This document shows positions 4,981-6,400 of a stretch of 6,400 nt of DNA, piece by piece. Origin of the DNA: Planctomycetaceae bacterium (lineage in GTDB: Bacteria; Planctomycetota; Planctomycetia; Planctomycetales; Planctomycetaceae). Location of the stretch: positions 2,001 to 8,400 of the forward strand of contig JAESQE010000142.1 of NCBI GenBank assembly GCA_016765335.1, written 5' to 3'. Position numbers and translations under genes: made by a program. Numbering within the stretch: the stretch's first letter is position 1; the number at the start of each line of letters is the position of its first letter. Under the pieces are notes generated by a model. The model ran no database searches, was not told the origin of the DNA, and was given only the letters and a program-made list of their open reading frames with translations.

Positions 4981-6400
4981 GTGAATAGTGCTCCTCAATC
5001 TTCCTCCGATGTGCAAGATCATGCGACTGGGCATGCTCATGTTGATACGCGATGGTGGATCAACAAATACGTTTTCTCAACTGATCACAAAGTGATCGGA
5101 ATTCAATTTCTGATTTCCACGTTGATCATGATGTTCTTTGGCGGACTGATGGCGCTGGCGATTCGCTGGCAACTGGCGTTTCCCTGGAGCCAGATGCCCT
5201 GGGTCAGTGCAGAGTTCTTTGCAGAATCTGGCGGGCAGATAACTCCCGAATTCTACACGATGCTCTTTACAATGCATGGCACAGTCATGATTTTCCTGGT
5301 CGTCATTCCGATTCTTGCAGGAGCATTCGGCAACTTCCTGATTCCGTTGATGATCGGGGCGCCTGATATGGCGTTCCCGAGACTGAATATGTTCAGCTAT
5401 TGGTTTATGTGGCCTGCTACGGCTTGCTTCGGGTTGAGCTTTTTGTACGAAGGAGGCCCGGCTGCTGGCTGGACTTCTTACCCAGTGCTTGCTGCGGTTT
5501 ACGATGCAGCTCCCGGTTCTGGATTTGCGCAGACTCTGTGGTTATTGGGCGTCACCTTTGTTGGGGTTTCATCGATGATGGGCTCCATCAATTATTTGAC
5601 AACCATTATCAACATGCGAGCACCAGGCAAGACACTGTTTCGCATGCCTTTAACGATTTGGGCGATGTTTATTACTGCAATTTTGCAAGCGTTTGCGTTA
5701 CCCGTTCTGACCGCAGCGGGATTGATGCTGGTTGCAGATCGAGAATTTGGCACTTGCTTTTTCGTGCCCGCAGGACTGGTCATTAATAATGCAGGCGAAA
5801 CCGTTGGCGGAGGACAGCCTCTGCTTTGGCAACACTTATTCTGGTTCTATTCTCATCCCGCTGTTTACATCATGTTGCTTCCAGCGATGGGTATGGTTTC
5901 CGACATCCTGTCTTGCATGTGCAGAAAGCCTGTTTTTGGATACCGACCGATGGTTTATTCGATGTCCACAATTGCTGGGCTGGGATTTATCGTCTGGGGA
6001 CATCACATGTTCATTTCCGGAATGAATCCGGCTTTGGGGATGACGTTCATGGTCGCTACGATCATGATCGCGTTGCCTTCAGCGATTAAAGTTTTCAACT
6101 GGATCGGAACCATTTGGGGCGGGCGTTTACAATTTAATACAGCAACCCTTAATGCGGTTTCGTTTGTATCGATGTTTATTGTCGGTGGTCTCAGTGGTAT
6201 TTTCATGGCTGCGGTGCCTGTCGATATTTATATTCACGACACGTATTTTATTGTTGCCCATTTTCATTATATTTTATTTGGTTCAACGCTATTTGGTATT
6301 TTTGCAGCAATTTATTTCTGGTATCCGAAAATGTTCGGACGCATGATGAGCGATACCCTTGGGAAATGGCATTTTGTACTCACCTTCATCGGCATGAACG
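4981..6400 (+). CDS. coxA: Cytochrome c oxidase subunit I, A2-type haem-copper oxidase (C-terminus beyond window)
   Basis: The frame is open from GTG 4981 to the right edge, giving 473 residues; family members are usually longer, so the last helices are missing. TAG at 4969-4971 closes the frame upstream, and AGG at 4970-4972 is a modest ribosome site. This subunit reduces oxygen and pumps protons in the cytoplasmic membrane. Ligands seen: His99 (FTMHG) and His429 for low-spin haem a, His427 for haem a3 (VAHFHY), and CuB ligands His292, His341 and His342, with the cross-link Tyr296. D-channel entry residues Asn118, Asp129 (IGAPDMAFPR) and Asn136 are present, as is the K-channel Lys370. The usual GHPEVY motif reads YSHPAVY (290-296), so the D-channel glutamate is Ala294 while Tyr290 and Ser291 are present, the published hallmark of A2-type oxidases. 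About ten extra residues (near 266-275) lie between FFVPAG and GGGQP compared with common COX1. Residues 1-24 form a polar, His-containing extension before the first conserved WW. Confidence 0.96.
   Translation, partial: MNSAPQSSSDVQDHATGHAHVDTRWWINKYVFSTDHKVIGIQFLISTLIMMFFGGLMALAIRWQLAFPWSQMPWVSAEFFAESGGQITPEFYTMLFTMHGTVMIFLVVIPILAGAFGNFLIPLMIGAPDMAFPRLNMFSYWFMWPATACFGLSFLYEGGPAAGWTSYPVLAAVYDAAPGSGFAQTLWLLGVTFVGVSSMMGSINYLTTIINMRAPGKTLFRMPLTIWAMFITAILQAFALPVLTAAGLMLVADREFGTCFFVPAGLVINNAGETVGGGQPLLWQHLFWFYSHPAVYIMLLPAMGMVSDILSCMCRKPVFGYRPMVYSMSTIAGLGFIVWGHHMFISGMNPALGMTFMVATIMIALPSAIKVFNWIGTIWGGRLQFNTATLNAVSFVSMFIVGGLSGIFMAAVPVDIYIHDTYFIVAHFHYILFGSTLFGIFAAIYFWYPKMFGRMMSDTLGKWHFVLTFIGMN

Noticed and set aside
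5400..6089. Overlapping frames suggesting a frameshift in subunit I
   Set aside because: The coxA frame is continuous from 4981 to the window edge with all ligands in order; the other frames are shadows.
1..6400. Mobile elements, CRISPR arrays, tRNA or rRNA genes, riboswitches
   Set aside because: No transposase motifs, terminal repeats, regularly spaced repeats or recognisable RNA gene cores were seen on either strand.

Overview
The window is ordinary bacterial chromosome with moderate GC and five protein genes. One is cut by each edge. Gene content suggests a Planctomycetota-type bacterium. The evidence is a secreted PD40-repeat protein, a divergent stand-alone MnmE, GTG start codons, and an A2-type haem-copper oxidase preceded by a large lipoprotein-like dihaem cytochrome c. 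This assignment is inference from style, with no marker gene behind it, and Verrucomicrobiota or another lineage is possible.

Layout. Positions 1-616 (minus strand) hold the N-terminal 205 codons of an exported beta-propeller (PD40/TolB-like) protein. Positions 617-847 are a divergent intergenic region with several small inverted repeats, including a perfect hairpin (811-826) just before mnmE. Positions 848-2245 (plus) are a complete mnmE, the tRNA wobble-uridine modification GTPase, with several unusual signature residues. Positions 2246-2533 have no gene I can support but contain a long imperfect hairpin (2393-2444). From 2534 to the right edge runs a respiratory cluster on the plus strand: a dihaem cytochrome c with lipoprotein-like signal (2534-4027), cytochrome c oxidase subunit II with an intact CuA site (4086-4886), and subunit I with all haem and CuB histidines (4981 to the edge, C-terminus missing).

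How the genes work together. The cytochrome c probably carries electrons on the outer face of the cytoplasmic membrane to the CuA centre of subunit II, which passes them to haem a and the haem a3-CuB site of subunit I, where oxygen is reduced and protons are pumped. Subunit II carries no fused haem domain, so a separate cytochrome donor makes sense. Subunit I has the YSHPAV signature of A2-type oxidases, without the usual D-channel glutamate. MnmE and the PD40 protein have no evident functional link to the respiratory genes.

I found no mobile element, CRISPR array, rRNA or tRNA gene, and no clearly undescribed system. The points most worth a second look are the divergent MnmE signatures, the dihaem cytochrome with its unassigned N-terminal domain and very acidic linker, and the A2-type subunit I with an extra loop.
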